Shown: piece after piece, positions 26,814-33,398 of the stretch
Layout of the letters: each line of letters starts with the position of its first letter
Numbering within the stretch: position 1 is the stretch's first letter
The notes under the pieces: model-generated
What the model was told of the DNA's origin: nothing
Database searches by the model: none
The model's input: the letters and a program-made list of their open reading frames with translations, nothing else
Position numbers and translations under genes: made by a program
NCBI GenBank assembly: GCA_027063505.1
Contig: JAMORO010000034.1
Location: 1 to 33,398, forward strand
Length of the DNA: 33,398 nucleotides
Direction of reading: 5' to 3'
From: Sulfurimonas sp.
GTDB lineage: Bacteria > Campylobacterota > Campylobacteria > Campylobacterales > Sulfurimonadaceae

Positions 26814-27892
26814 TAAAACAGCTCATTATCTTATTATCTCTTCTTTTAAACCTTGTTGCATCAACTGAGTATGAAGAGGCCTATGCTATTTATAAAAAGG
26901 GTGATTTTGAGACTTCATTAAAACTTTTTAAAGAGTTAGCAACAGTAGAAAATGATTATGATGCAGCTTATATTTTAGGGTATATGTATGAACATGGAGA
27001 GGGTTGCAAAGTTGATCTTGAAAATGCGCAGAAGTGGTACAAGTTCTCTTCACATGGATACTATTGGCAAAATCAGCCAGATCCAAGCCGTGATATAAAT
27101 AAAGAGACCAGAAAACTTTTTAGCAGTATTAATGCCCCTTCCGATAAAGAGACTAAAAAAACTATAGAGCAGTATGCAAAGTCTATGTATAGTTTTAAAG
27201 CCCATGCTAGTAACTATTTTTTACCTATTAGTTATCGCTATAATGGAGTCTATCCTAAGACAAACGGGCATCAAGCAAAAGAGATAGAGACAGAGTTTCA
27301 GATAAGTATAAAGTATGATTATGCAGTAAACTTTTTAGGTTTAAATGAGATCTACTCTATAGGCTATACACAACAATCTTTTTGGCAACTCTATGAGAAG
27401 TCTGCTTATTTTAGAGAGACAAACTATAACCCAGAGCTTTTTATCACACTACCGGTAGGGTATATAAAAAAGTTTGATTATCTTAAAGTGATTCGTTTTG
27501 CTTTTGAACATAAGTCAAATGGGAGAGGTGGGGAGTATGAGCGTTCATGGAATTATATTACTGGAAAGTTCTATTTTCAAACGGGATTTGTTTTTACTGA
27601 GTTACAGTTTTGGAAAGATGTAGGCTCTTTAGAGTACAACACAGACTTAATGGAGTATATGGGGTATGGTCAGGTAAAGTTCCTACTCCCTTATAAAAAG
27701 CATCTTGTGAAACTAATTTCACGTAATAGCTTTAGTAAGTATAGAGCTACTGAGGTGAACTACTCCTATCCACTTTCGGATGATAATGACCTTTTCTTAT
27801 ACATAAAAGCTTTTACAGGTTATGGAGAGTCCTTGATAGACTATAATCATAATGTAAATAAAATTGGTATTGGTTTTAGTATTTCGAGATAG
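26810..27892 (+). CDS. pldA: Outer membrane phospholipase A with N-terminal Sel1-like repeat
   Basis: 360 residues. The signal peptide is about 1-18. A Sel1/TPR-like repeat (about 20-82, AAYILGYMYEHGEGCKVDL..AQKWYKF) comes before an OmpLA barrel (about 130-360). Catalytic residues match E. coli H142/S144/N156: H234 and S236 in FEHKSNGRG, and N248 in RSWNYITG, with the same twelve-residue spacing. IGYTQQSFWQLYEKSAYFRETNYNPELF is the strongly conserved family segment. The enzyme hydrolyses phospholipids displaced to the outer leaflet. The Sel1 part is not found in E. coli PldA and may add a periplasmic protein contact. It overlaps pcm by four bases. Confidence 0.92.
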   Translation: MIKQLIILLSLLLNLVASTEYEEAYAIYKKGDFETSLKLFKELATVENDYDAAYILGYMYEHGEGCKVDLENAQKWYKFSSHGYYWQNQPDPSRDINKETRKLFSSINAPSDKETKKTIEQYAKSMYSFKAHASNYFLPISYRYNGVYPKTNGHQAKEIETEFQISIKYDYAVNFLGLNEIYSIGYTQQSFWQLYEKSAYFRETNYNPELFITLPVGYIKKFDYLKVIRFAFEHKSNGRGGEYERSWNYITGKFYFQTGFVFTELQFWKDVGSLEYNTDLMEYMGYGQVKFLLPYKKHLVKLISRNSFSKYRATEVNYSYPLSDDNDLFLYIKAFTGYGESLIDYNHNVNKIGIGFSISR

Positions 27893-27959
27893 TTTGAAAA
27901 TTTAGCAAAACTTTCATTTATTATGATACCCTATGATAGTTTAGTTATAAGGTTTTATA

Positions 27960-28931
27960 ATGAAAAAGATACTAACATTTTTGAGTTTTCTGTTTTTAGC
28001 CGGCTGTAATAGCTCTAATGCACAGACAGCTCACACCCCCACAACAGTTTTTATACCTGTAATAAATCAGTTTCAAGCTGTATGGAATGAAGTCATTTCT
28101 GATGAAGTAGCTGTTTTACCCCAAGATGAGGTCTCTTACTCTAGACTCTTTAGTGGTTCTATAGACTTAATCTCTAAAAATGCAGCGAGAACTTTAAGTA
28201 ATAGAGCCGATATTATAGAGTACTTTGATAAGTTAGCACACCCTAATGGTGTCTGTCTTAGAGGTATTTGGGAGATAGATACTCCAAATCCCTATAGTGG
28301 TCACTTTAAACACAGAAGCAGGGCTCTTATAATTGCTCGTGCATCTTCTGCGATGAGTAATACAAAGAGAGGAGAAAATCGTGCTTTTGGCATGGCAGGA
28401 AAACTTTTTGCTACTACAGACCCCCTTGAACTTCAAACAACACCGAGTGCAAACTTCTTTGTAATAGATGATTTAGGGGGTACTGATGCAGAGTACTATA
28501 CTGATGTTGCATTGACTAATGAGCCAAATATCAGCTTTACTACTACTGTTTTAGGTTCACTCGCTTATGGATTAAAAGTAGCTAATGCATTTAGTAATGC
28601 TGATAAGAACTCAGGAGTGAGACAACTCTATGAACTCTCCTATCTTGGAGATGATGAAAATATCACAGTAATTACACCAAAATGGATGAAAATAGAAGCA
28701 CAAAAAGGTCAAACAAAAGTTGGGGTAGAAGATTTTAGAGAGGAGTTTAAACTCAAAGAGGGTGAGAAGCTTATTTTTAATATCTCTGTTTCCAGTCGAG
28801 AAAAAGAGGGTAAAAAGGAGTGGAAAGAGATAGGAAAAATTACTTTTGATAGTTCTGTTGTCTCAACTACCTGTGATCATCGCCTCCATTTTCATCATCC
28901 TCTTTGGCGAGATGACCTAGTGTATGAGTAA
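27960..28931 (+). CDS. Catalase-fold-like lipoprotein of unknown function
   Basis: 323 residues, beginning with a lipoprotein signal whose lipobox is LFLAGC. A middle region (about 85-190) resembles the catalase core: GVCLRGIWEI, ALIIARASSAMSNTKRGENRAFGMAGKLFAT, and SANFFVIDDLGG. These follow catalase's RFS...RGFA.KF.T and PvFF.rDp segments. I do not see the catalytic His and Asn or the haem-ligand Tyr in their usual form, so peroxide activity is not claimed. The C-terminus has HRLHFHHPLWRDDLVYE, rich in His. The fold assignment is from memory and tentative. It has its own AT-rich upstream region and sits between pldA and thyX. Confidence 0.6.
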   Translation: MKKILTFLSFLFLAGCNSSNAQTAHTPTTVFIPVINQFQAVWNEVISDEVAVLPQDEVSYSRLFSGSIDLISKNAARTLSNRADIIEYFDKLAHPNGVCLRGIWEIDTPNPYSGHFKHRSRALIIARASSAMSNTKRGENRAFGMAGKLFATTDPLELQTTPSANFFVIDDLGGTDAEYYTDVALTNEPNISFTTTVLGSLAYGLKVANAFSNADKNSGVRQLYELSYLGDDENITVITPKWMKIEAQKGQTKVGVEDFREEFKLKEGEKLIFNISVSSREKEGKKEWKEIGKITFDSSVVSTTCDHRLHFHHPLWRDDLVYE

Positions 28932-29010
28932 GTTATAAGTTTGATATAGTAAAATACTTTATTAGAATTAGCCAAAAATTTGGTGAAAAAAAGATGAGGT
29001 GGATGCAGTT

Positions 29011-29847
29011 ATGAGTGAAGAGATGTATGGGATAAAATACACAAAACCTGAAGTTGTACTACTTCAAGATACAGGAATAGGAGTTGCCGAAACGGCTGCT
29101 CGTACCTGTTATGACTCTTTTTCAAATAGTGAAAATAGTGTTATAAATGAGATAGAAGACACTCTTCCTGATAACTCAATGTGTGATGCATTAAACGCCA
29201 TTGACGAGTCTGCTCTTTTAGATGATCTTGCTTGGACCTATTTTCACCACTCTATCTTAGAACATGCAAATCTTAGTTTTCTTATTCGTGGAACAAGTCG
29301 TGGTGTTTTACAAGAGCATGCTCGCCATCGTATTCAAGCTATAAGTGTGAGAAGTACTCGCTATACTATGAGCGGACTTATTAATGCTTTTGTAGCAGCG
29401 AAGATAGGTGATGATAGAGAGTTTTTTATTACAACAGTTTTAGCTTTTGATATGTTTGTTACAGCTGATGAAGCTTATAACCGTGTAGAGATTGCAGGCA
29501 TATATGAAAAACTAGATTTTCAGTTTAATGTACTTGAAAACTTCTACACAACTGCTGTGGCGAAAAGTTCTCTTCCTTTTCTTGAAGAGTTTGTAGGTGA
29601 TGCGGCAGAACTCTACAAAGCACTTCAAGCTGGAAAGAAAAAACGTAATGTTGGTGATGCTTTTAAGCATATTATCTCTGACAATGTAAAAGTAGATATG
29701 GTGGTTACTTTTAATCTCCGTAGTCTAAAAAACTACTTTACTCTTCGTGATAGTGGTGCTGCATTTTTTCAGATACGTTGGCTTGCTCAAGCGATGATGC
29801 AGGTAACACCTAAAAAATATTTAGACTTAATTATAAAGAAGAAATAA
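29011..29847 (+). CDS. thyX: FAD-dependent thymidylate synthase
   Basis: 278 residues from the ATG at 29011, with AGGTGG about eight bases before it; the GTG at 28999 would add only MDAV. ThyX makes dTMP from dUMP with methylene-tetrahydrofolate and FADH2. The signature is EHARHRIQAISVRSTRYT, with RHR at 105-107 and S115 (RHR-x7-S). FHHSILEHANLSFLIRG (about 78-94) and the C-terminal LRSLKNYFTLRDSGAAFFQIRWLA are also typical. A small lipoprotein gene starts on the last base of its stop codon (TAATG). Confidence 0.95.
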   Translation: MSEEMYGIKYTKPEVVLLQDTGIGVAETAARTCYDSFSNSENSVINEIEDTLPDNSMCDALNAIDESALLDDLAWTYFHHSILEHANLSFLIRGTSRGVLQEHARHRIQAISVRSTRYTMSGLINAFVAAKIGDDREFFITTVLAFDMFVTADEAYNRVEIAGIYEKLDFQFNVLENFYTTAVAKSSLPFLEEFVGDAAELYKALQAGKKKRNVGDAFKHIISDNVKVDMVVTFNLRSLKNYFTLRDSGAAFFQIRWLAQAMMQVTPKKYLDLIIKKK

Positions 29848-30074
29848 TGACAAAACTTTTACTGTTACCAATGGCGTTTATGATGAGTGGGTGTTCGTAC
29901 TTTACTTTTAATGGCACAATGTGTGACCAGATAGCTTCTGATCCTCATGCAACTATGCCACAAGAGTGTAGAGACTATGATGAGAAAAAAGCGGATAAAG
30001 CTTTTGATAAAGTAGTGAATGACAAAAAAATCGCAGATAAAGATATAACATTTGATAAAGAGGAAGAAGAGTAA
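29847..30074 (+). CDS. Small lipoprotein, 75 aa, unknown
   Basis: The signal MTKLLLLPMAFMMSGC ends in a lipobox (MSGC). The mature 60 or so residues include two further Cys (NGTMCDQI..QECRDYDEKK), which could form a disulfide. A charged helical tail follows (KKADKAFDKVVNDKKIADKDITFDKEEEE). I recognise no family. It shares one base with the end of thyX, so it is probably co-translated, and it is followed by a spacer with a separate promoter for the phnA-like gene. Confidence 0.72.
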   Translation: MTKLLLLPMAFMMSGCSYFTFNGTMCDQIASDPHATMPQECRDYDEKKADKAFDKVVNDKKIADKDITFDKEEEE

Positions 30075-30099
30075 AAAGCTCTTCTCAAAAAGAAAGTAG

Positions 30100-30105
30100 T
30101 ATAAT
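30100..30105 (+). promoter_or_regulatory. -10 element TATAAT for the phnA-dgt unit
   Basis: AGTAGTATAATTC contains a perfect -10 in the 58-base spacer. The start expected near 30112 gives a leader of about 21 bases with a strong AAGGAAG at 30121-30127, five bases before the ATG at 30133. Confidence 0.55.
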
Positions 30106-30132
30106 TCTAAAAATTAAATAAAGGAAGTAAAA

Positions 30133-30663
30133 ATGGCAAGAAGTGAAGTATGTGAGTTATGTGGAAGTAGCGAAGATGTAAGTGTTTTAGAGTTACCTGT
30201 TAGTGATGGTAGTGAAGATCAGAGCGTTTATGTTTGTGCTAATTGTAAAACACAGATAGAGTCAGGTGAGTTAGATGAGACTCACTTTAACTGTCTGAAT
30301 GATGCTATGTGGTCTGAAACACCAGCTGCAAAAATTATGTCATATATTCTTTGGAGTCAACTTGGTCGTCAAGATATGGTTGAGATGATGTACTTAGAAG
30401 AAGATGAGTTAAAGCTAGCAGAACAAGCAGTAGCAGCAGATGAAAACAAAGTAGTATTTCGTGATGCAAATGGTGTAGAGTTAAATGCTGGTGATAGTAT
30501 CGTAATACTTAAGGATTTAGATGTAAAAGGTGCTGGTTTTACTGCTAAACGTGGAACTACAGTAACACGTATCTCTCTACCACACGATATGGATGACCAT
30601 GTAGAAGGTCGTGTAAATGGTACGAAGATTTATCTCAAAACTGAATTTATCAAAAAAGCTTAG
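30133..30663 (+). CDS. yjdM: PhnA/YjdM family zinc-ribbon protein
   Basis: 176 residues. An N-terminal zinc ribbon has C7-x2-C10 and C35-x2-C38. A helical middle follows (NCLNDAMWSETPAAKIMSYILWSQL). The C-terminal SH3-like PhnA domain has VELNAGDSIVILKDLDVKGAGFTAKRGTTV and GRVNGTKIYLKTEFIKKA. The PhnA name is historical, from E. coli phosphonate operon naming. It is not the phosphonoacetate hydrolase of the same name, and the true role is unknown. dgt follows after six bases. Confidence 0.9.
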   Translation: MARSEVCELCGSSEDVSVLELPVSDGSEDQSVYVCANCKTQIESGELDETHFNCLNDAMWSETPAAKIMSYILWSQLGRQDMVEMMYLEEDELKLAEQAVAADENKVVFRDANGVELNAGDSIVILKDLDVKGAGFTAKRGTTVTRISLPHDMDDHVEGRVNGTKIYLKTEFIKKA

Positions 30664-30669
30664 TTTTTT

Positions 30670-31740
30670 ATGCAAGCAAGTGATCGTTTTCATAAAATAG
30701 ATAAGGATTTTCGTAACCCTTTTGCTCGGGATAGGGATAGAATTATTCATTCGGGATCGTTTCGTAAGCTTGAGTATAAGACACAGGTTTTTTTAAACCA
30801 TGAGGGTGACTTCTTTCGTACACGTTTAACACACTCTATAGAAGTTTCTCAAATCGCTCGCTCAATTACTTCGACCTTAGGACTCAACGAGTCTTTGGCC
30901 GAGGCTATCGCCTTAGCCCATGATCTAGGTCATACACCTTTTGGTCATGTTGGTGGTGATACCCTCGATGAGTCTTTAAAAGCTGATGGTTTTACAAATG
31001 GTTTTGAGCACAACTTTCAGAGTTTTCGTGTTGTGACAACTTTGGAGAAACGCTATAAAGCCTTTAATGGGTTGAATCTTACATTTGCTACGTTAGAGGG
31101 TATTTTAAAGCACTCTTATCCTTACCATAAGTCATTCTTACCAGACTCTATTCATGAACAGTTTGATTTAGATAAACACCCCTCTTTTGAGGCGATGATT
31201 GTTGATCGTGCAGATGAGATAGCCTATACAAGTCATGATATAGATGATGGTGTAAACTCAGGACTTATCACTTTTGAAGATTTAAAAGAGAGTGAACTTG
31301 TTCGTGAGATACTTGCTAAAGTAGAGGCAGAGGGTGTAGGCGAAGAGAATGATGAGATGTTTCGTTACCGTTTTAGCTCACATCTTATAAATCATCTTGT
31401 CTATTCACTGTTAGAGTATTCACAGCCGAGACTCAAAGAGTTAGATAATTTAACACCGATAGGAATGGATCCTATTCTTGAGACAAAACTTAAAAAACTT
31501 AAAAAACTTATGTTTAGTAAAATGTACCAACATAAAAGTATAGTTCGTAAGATGTATGCAGGAAAACAGGCTATTAAAGGTCTCTATAATGGACTAATGG
31601 AAGAGGAAAAAATGCTTCCAGAGTTTTACTATAAACAGTTAGATGTACGAAATAAACATCGTGTTATTGCTGACTATATCGCAAGTATGAGTGATAGATA
31701 TGCCCTCAATTTTTATAATGAGATGTACGGTAAACTTTAG
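30670..31740 (+). CDS. dgt: dGTP triphosphohydrolase (HD domain)
   Basis: 356 residues. It converts dGTP (and often other dNTPs) to the nucleoside and triphosphate. The typical opening RNPFARDRDRIIHSGSFRKLEYKTQVF is present. The HD metal residues are H55 (TRLTHSIEV), H84/D85 (ALAHDLGHTPFGH) and a later Asp in the ADEIAYTSHDIDD segment. GFEHNFQSFRVV is the conserved substrate-binding region. The start at 30670 has little Shine-Dalgarno and probably depends on coupling from the phnA-like gene. The DUF481 gene starts four bases after its stop. Confidence 0.93.
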   Translation: MQASDRFHKIDKDFRNPFARDRDRIIHSGSFRKLEYKTQVFLNHEGDFFRTRLTHSIEVSQIARSITSTLGLNESLAEAIALAHDLGHTPFGHVGGDTLDESLKADGFTNGFEHNFQSFRVVTTLEKRYKAFNGLNLTFATLEGILKHSYPYHKSFLPDSIHEQFDLDKHPSFEAMIVDRADEIAYTSHDIDDGVNSGLITFEDLKESELVREILAKVEAEGVGEENDEMFRYRFSSHLINHLVYSLLEYSQPRLKELDNLTPIGMDPILETKLKKLKKLMFSKMYQHKSIVRKMYAGKQAIKGLYNGLMEEEKMLPEFYYKQLDVRNKHRVIADYIASMSDRYALNFYNEMYGKL

Positions 31741-31743
31741 TTT

Positions 31744-33027
31744 ATGAGATTACTTACACTTCTCTTTCTTCTCCACATTACTCTTTTTGGAGTAGAATTA
31801 CCTTCAGAAGATACAAACACAACAAAAAATGAGAAAGAGATTATAATGCCTGTAGAGGATGATAAACTCATAGTGGTAGAGGATCAGTCAGGGCTTAGTG
31901 ATGATGAAGTTAGGAGTAAGGCACATAAAGGGGAACAGAAAGAAAAAAGTATCTCTGTTTCAAAAGTTACAGACTCTATGGATGCTGATGGAAATATTGA
32001 TTTAACTAATATTCAAGATAAATGGGAAGATCTCTCCCCCACACCTAAAAAATATGATTGGGTAAAAACAAAATCAGGAGAGTGGTTTAAGGGTGAGATA
32101 AAAGCACTCTATGAAGATGAATTAGAGTTCGATAGTGATGAAGTAGGAATTTATACTTTTGATTTTGATGATGTAGTTGAAATTAAGAGTTATCATATCA
32201 TAAGTGTAAATATTGAAAATCTTGCAACCTTTCCAGGTGTTTTAAGGCTTAAGGGCAGTGTTTTAAAAGTGGTTCAAGGTGAGAATACTTACGAATTTAA
32301 TAGAGATGATGTTATCTCTTTTGCACCGGCGGGAGAGCATGAGCGAAGTTTCTGGTCGGGTAAGGCAACTCTAAGTTTAGACTTTAGAAGAGGAAATTCA
32401 AATCAGTATGACTATAGTGCACAGATAAATGTACAGAGGCGTACATCTATGTCTCGGCTTACTTTTGATTATCTTGGTCGTACCTCAGTTAAAGATGATG
32501 TAAAGACTGCAAATGATCACCGTCTTAATCAAAAATATGATAGATACCTCACTAGACACTTTTTCTGGACACCTGTATTTAGTGAGATATATACCGATAA
32601 ATATAAAAATATTGATCAGCAGTTAACACTTGGTTTAGGGGTTGGGTACACAATTATTGATACTAAAAAGAGTACATGGAGTGTCTCTGGTGGTCCTGCA
32701 TTCTTATATACAAAATATGCGACTGTTGAAGAAGGTAAAGCAATAGACACCTTCTCACCTGCACTTGAAGTAAGTACAAAGTATGAAATCGAAGTAAATA
32801 ATATAACAGATATAACATATAACTATAAGTTGACATATTCAGACCAAGCAGCGGGTAAATACAAGCACCATATGTTACTAACTCTAGAAAATGATTTAAC
32901 TTCATGGCTTGACTTAGATATAACAGGAGTTTGGGATTATATACTCGAGCCAGAAAAATCAGCTGATAACACAACACCTGATAAAAGTGATTATCAACTT
33001 CTAGTAGGATTTAGCATAGAATTTTAG
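31744..33027 (+). CDS. DUF481 (YdiY-like) outer membrane beta-barrel protein
   Basis: 427 residues with a signal peptide (MRLLTLLFLLHITLFGVEL). An acidic, low-complexity segment (about 20-95) is followed by a small beta domain of SH3-like strands (about 97-200), with KTKSGEWFKGEIKALYEDELEFDSDE. The DUF481 barrel comes last (about 204-427, FWSGKATLSLDFRRGNSNQ, YKNIDQQLTLGLGVGYTIID), ending in F (VGFSIEF) as outer-membrane barrels do. Function unknown; the family is wide among Gram-negatives. It follows dgt almost directly. Confidence 0.87.
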   Translation: MRLLTLLFLLHITLFGVELPSEDTNTTKNEKEIIMPVEDDKLIVVEDQSGLSDDEVRSKAHKGEQKEKSISVSKVTDSMDADGNIDLTNIQDKWEDLSPTPKKYDWVKTKSGEWFKGEIKALYEDELEFDSDEVGIYTFDFDDVVEIKSYHIISVNIENLATFPGVLRLKGSVLKVVQGENTYEFNRDDVISFAPAGEHERSFWSGKATLSLDFRRGNSNQYDYSAQINVQRRTSMSRLTFDYLGRTSVKDDVKTANDHRLNQKYDRYLTRHFFWTPVFSEIYTDKYKNIDQQLTLGLGVGYTIIDTKKSTWSVSGGPAFLYTKYATVEEGKAIDTFSPALEVSTKYEIEVNNITDITYNYKLTYSDQAAGKYKHHMLLTLENDLTSWLDLDITGVWDYILEPEKSADNTTPDKSDYQLLVGFSIEF

Positions 33028-33058
33028 AAATTGAAATATTTTAGAGACATTATTAGGG

Positions 33059-33064
33059 TAAAAT
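33059..33064 (+). promoter_or_regulatory. Possible -10 element for the NIT-domain chemoreceptor
   Basis: TAAAAT in GGGTAAAATATTG, in the 67-base spacer after the DUF481 gene. The leader would be about 24 bases, with AGGA at 33084-33087. No -35 or flagellar sigma-28 element is clear. Confidence 0.35.
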
Positions 33065-33094
33065 ATTGTAATAATAAAACTCTAGGATGTACAA

Positions 33095-33398
33095 ATGCTT
33101 AATAATCTTACAATAAAATTCAAAATGGCACTTTTAGTGTCGATTCCTGCACTTGTGATATTTTCACTACTCAGTATGAATATTTATAAAAATTATACAG
33201 ATCTAAATGAGTTAGATAAGATAGAACAAGCAACTATCTTAGCAACAAAGATCAGTGCTATGGTTCACAACACCCAAAAAGAGCGTGGGGCCTCGGCTGG
33301 TTATGTTGGCTCAAAGGGTAAAAAGTTTGTAAATACTATGCCAAACATCAGAAAAGATACAGATGCTACAAGAGCTGAGATGGAAGCTTTTTATAAAA
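33095..33398 (+). CDS. NIT-domain chemoreceptor or sensor, N-terminal part (cut by window edge)
   Basis: I translated it by hand; 101 codons are visible. The ATG at 33095 has AGGA seven bases upstream. A basic N-terminus (MLNNLTIKFKM) leads into one membrane helix (about 12-29). The periplasmic part opens with AMVHNTQKERGASAGYVGSKG, which is the start of the NIT domain (PF08376), the nitrate- and nitrite-sensing domain of chemoreceptors and other sensors. The output domain lies beyond the window; a methyl-accepting domain is the common partner in Campylobacterota. The ligand cannot be settled from this fragment. Confidence 0.85.
   Translation, partial: MLNNLTIKFKMALLVSIPALVIFSLLSMNIYKNYTDLNELDKIEQATILATKISAMVHNTQKERGASAGYVGSKGKKFVNTMPNIRKDTDATRAEMEAFYK

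Noticed and set aside
28994..29014. Six-codon leader-like ORF (MRWMQL) whose stop overlaps the thyX start
   Set aside because: Too short to separate from chance; no attenuator-type hairpins or regulatory codon run follow it.
30066..30086. Inverted repeat AGAAGAG / CTCTTCT at the end of the small lipoprotein gene
   Set aside because: Seven-base A/G-rich stem with no T-run after it; the left arm codes the Glu-rich tail, so pairing is likely incidental.
31486..31512. Tandem repeat CTTAAAAAA inside dgt
   Set aside because: It encodes KLKKLKKLM within a normal-length Dgt; an ordinary Lys/Leu helix.
32663..32977. Minus-strand ORF of 104 codons inside the DUF481 gene
   Set aside because: Leu/Tyr-rich shadow of the barrel-coding frame with no ribosome binding site or family resemblance.

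Overview
The window is about 33.4 kb of AT-rich, densely coding bacterial chromosome around a replication origin. It most resembles a Sulfurimonas-like member of the Campylobacterota (formerly Epsilonproteobacteria). The reasons are ruvC sitting divergently next to dnaA, DnaA boxes with the TTCAC core on both sides of dnaA, FAD-dependent thymidylate synthase ThyX, a soluble TlpD-like chemoreceptor with a CZB domain, and the low G+C content. Genus assignment is inference. I saw no tRNA, rRNA, CRISPR array or insertion sequence.

Layout. 1-4844 (minus strand): a tightly packed run of small membrane protein, ruvC, eptA (phosphoethanolamine transferase), tolC-like, hlyD-like and an ABC-2 permease cut by the window edge. 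4845-6504: origin region. DnaA boxes lie in the ruvC-dnaA spacer, and a box pair followed by a GC-rich step, DnaA-trio-like repeats and AT-rich DNA lies between dnaA and dnaN. 6505-8440: dnaN and a DUF3943 protein whose signal peptide is encoded upstream of its first ATG. 8437-11794 (minus): an overlapping four-gene envelope cassette, COG3014-ycfL-lpoB-lpxR, separating dnaN from gyrB. 11876-16090: gyrB, a degenerate GGDEF/EAL protein and an unknown protein whose end overlaps the convergent cca gene (16020-17270). 17501-19309: typA with a terminator, then a possible response-regulator fossil. 19508-24312 (minus): soluble CZB chemoreceptor, YheT-like hydrolase without a canonical start codon, RND/MMPL exporter and a small membrane protein. 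24424-33398 (plus): nrdB, nitrilase-family amidohydrolase, pcm, pldA with an N-terminal Sel1 repeat, catalase-like lipoprotein, thyX, small lipoprotein, phnA/yjdM, dgt, a DUF481 protein and the start of a NIT-domain chemoreceptor.

Themes. The region combines replication initiation and dNTP metabolism (dnaA, dnaN, gyrB, nrdB, thyX, dgt) with outer-envelope remodelling (EptA on lipid A, LpxR on lipid A, PldA on phospholipids, the LpoB module on peptidoglycan, and exporters). The points most worth following are the bipartite origin with a DnaA-trio element and the corrected dnaA start, two genes that appear to need AUU/AUC initiation, the possibly leaderless COG3014-ycfL-lpoB-lpxR cassette between dnaN and gyrB, and an unlisted 49-residue membrane protein next to the origin.
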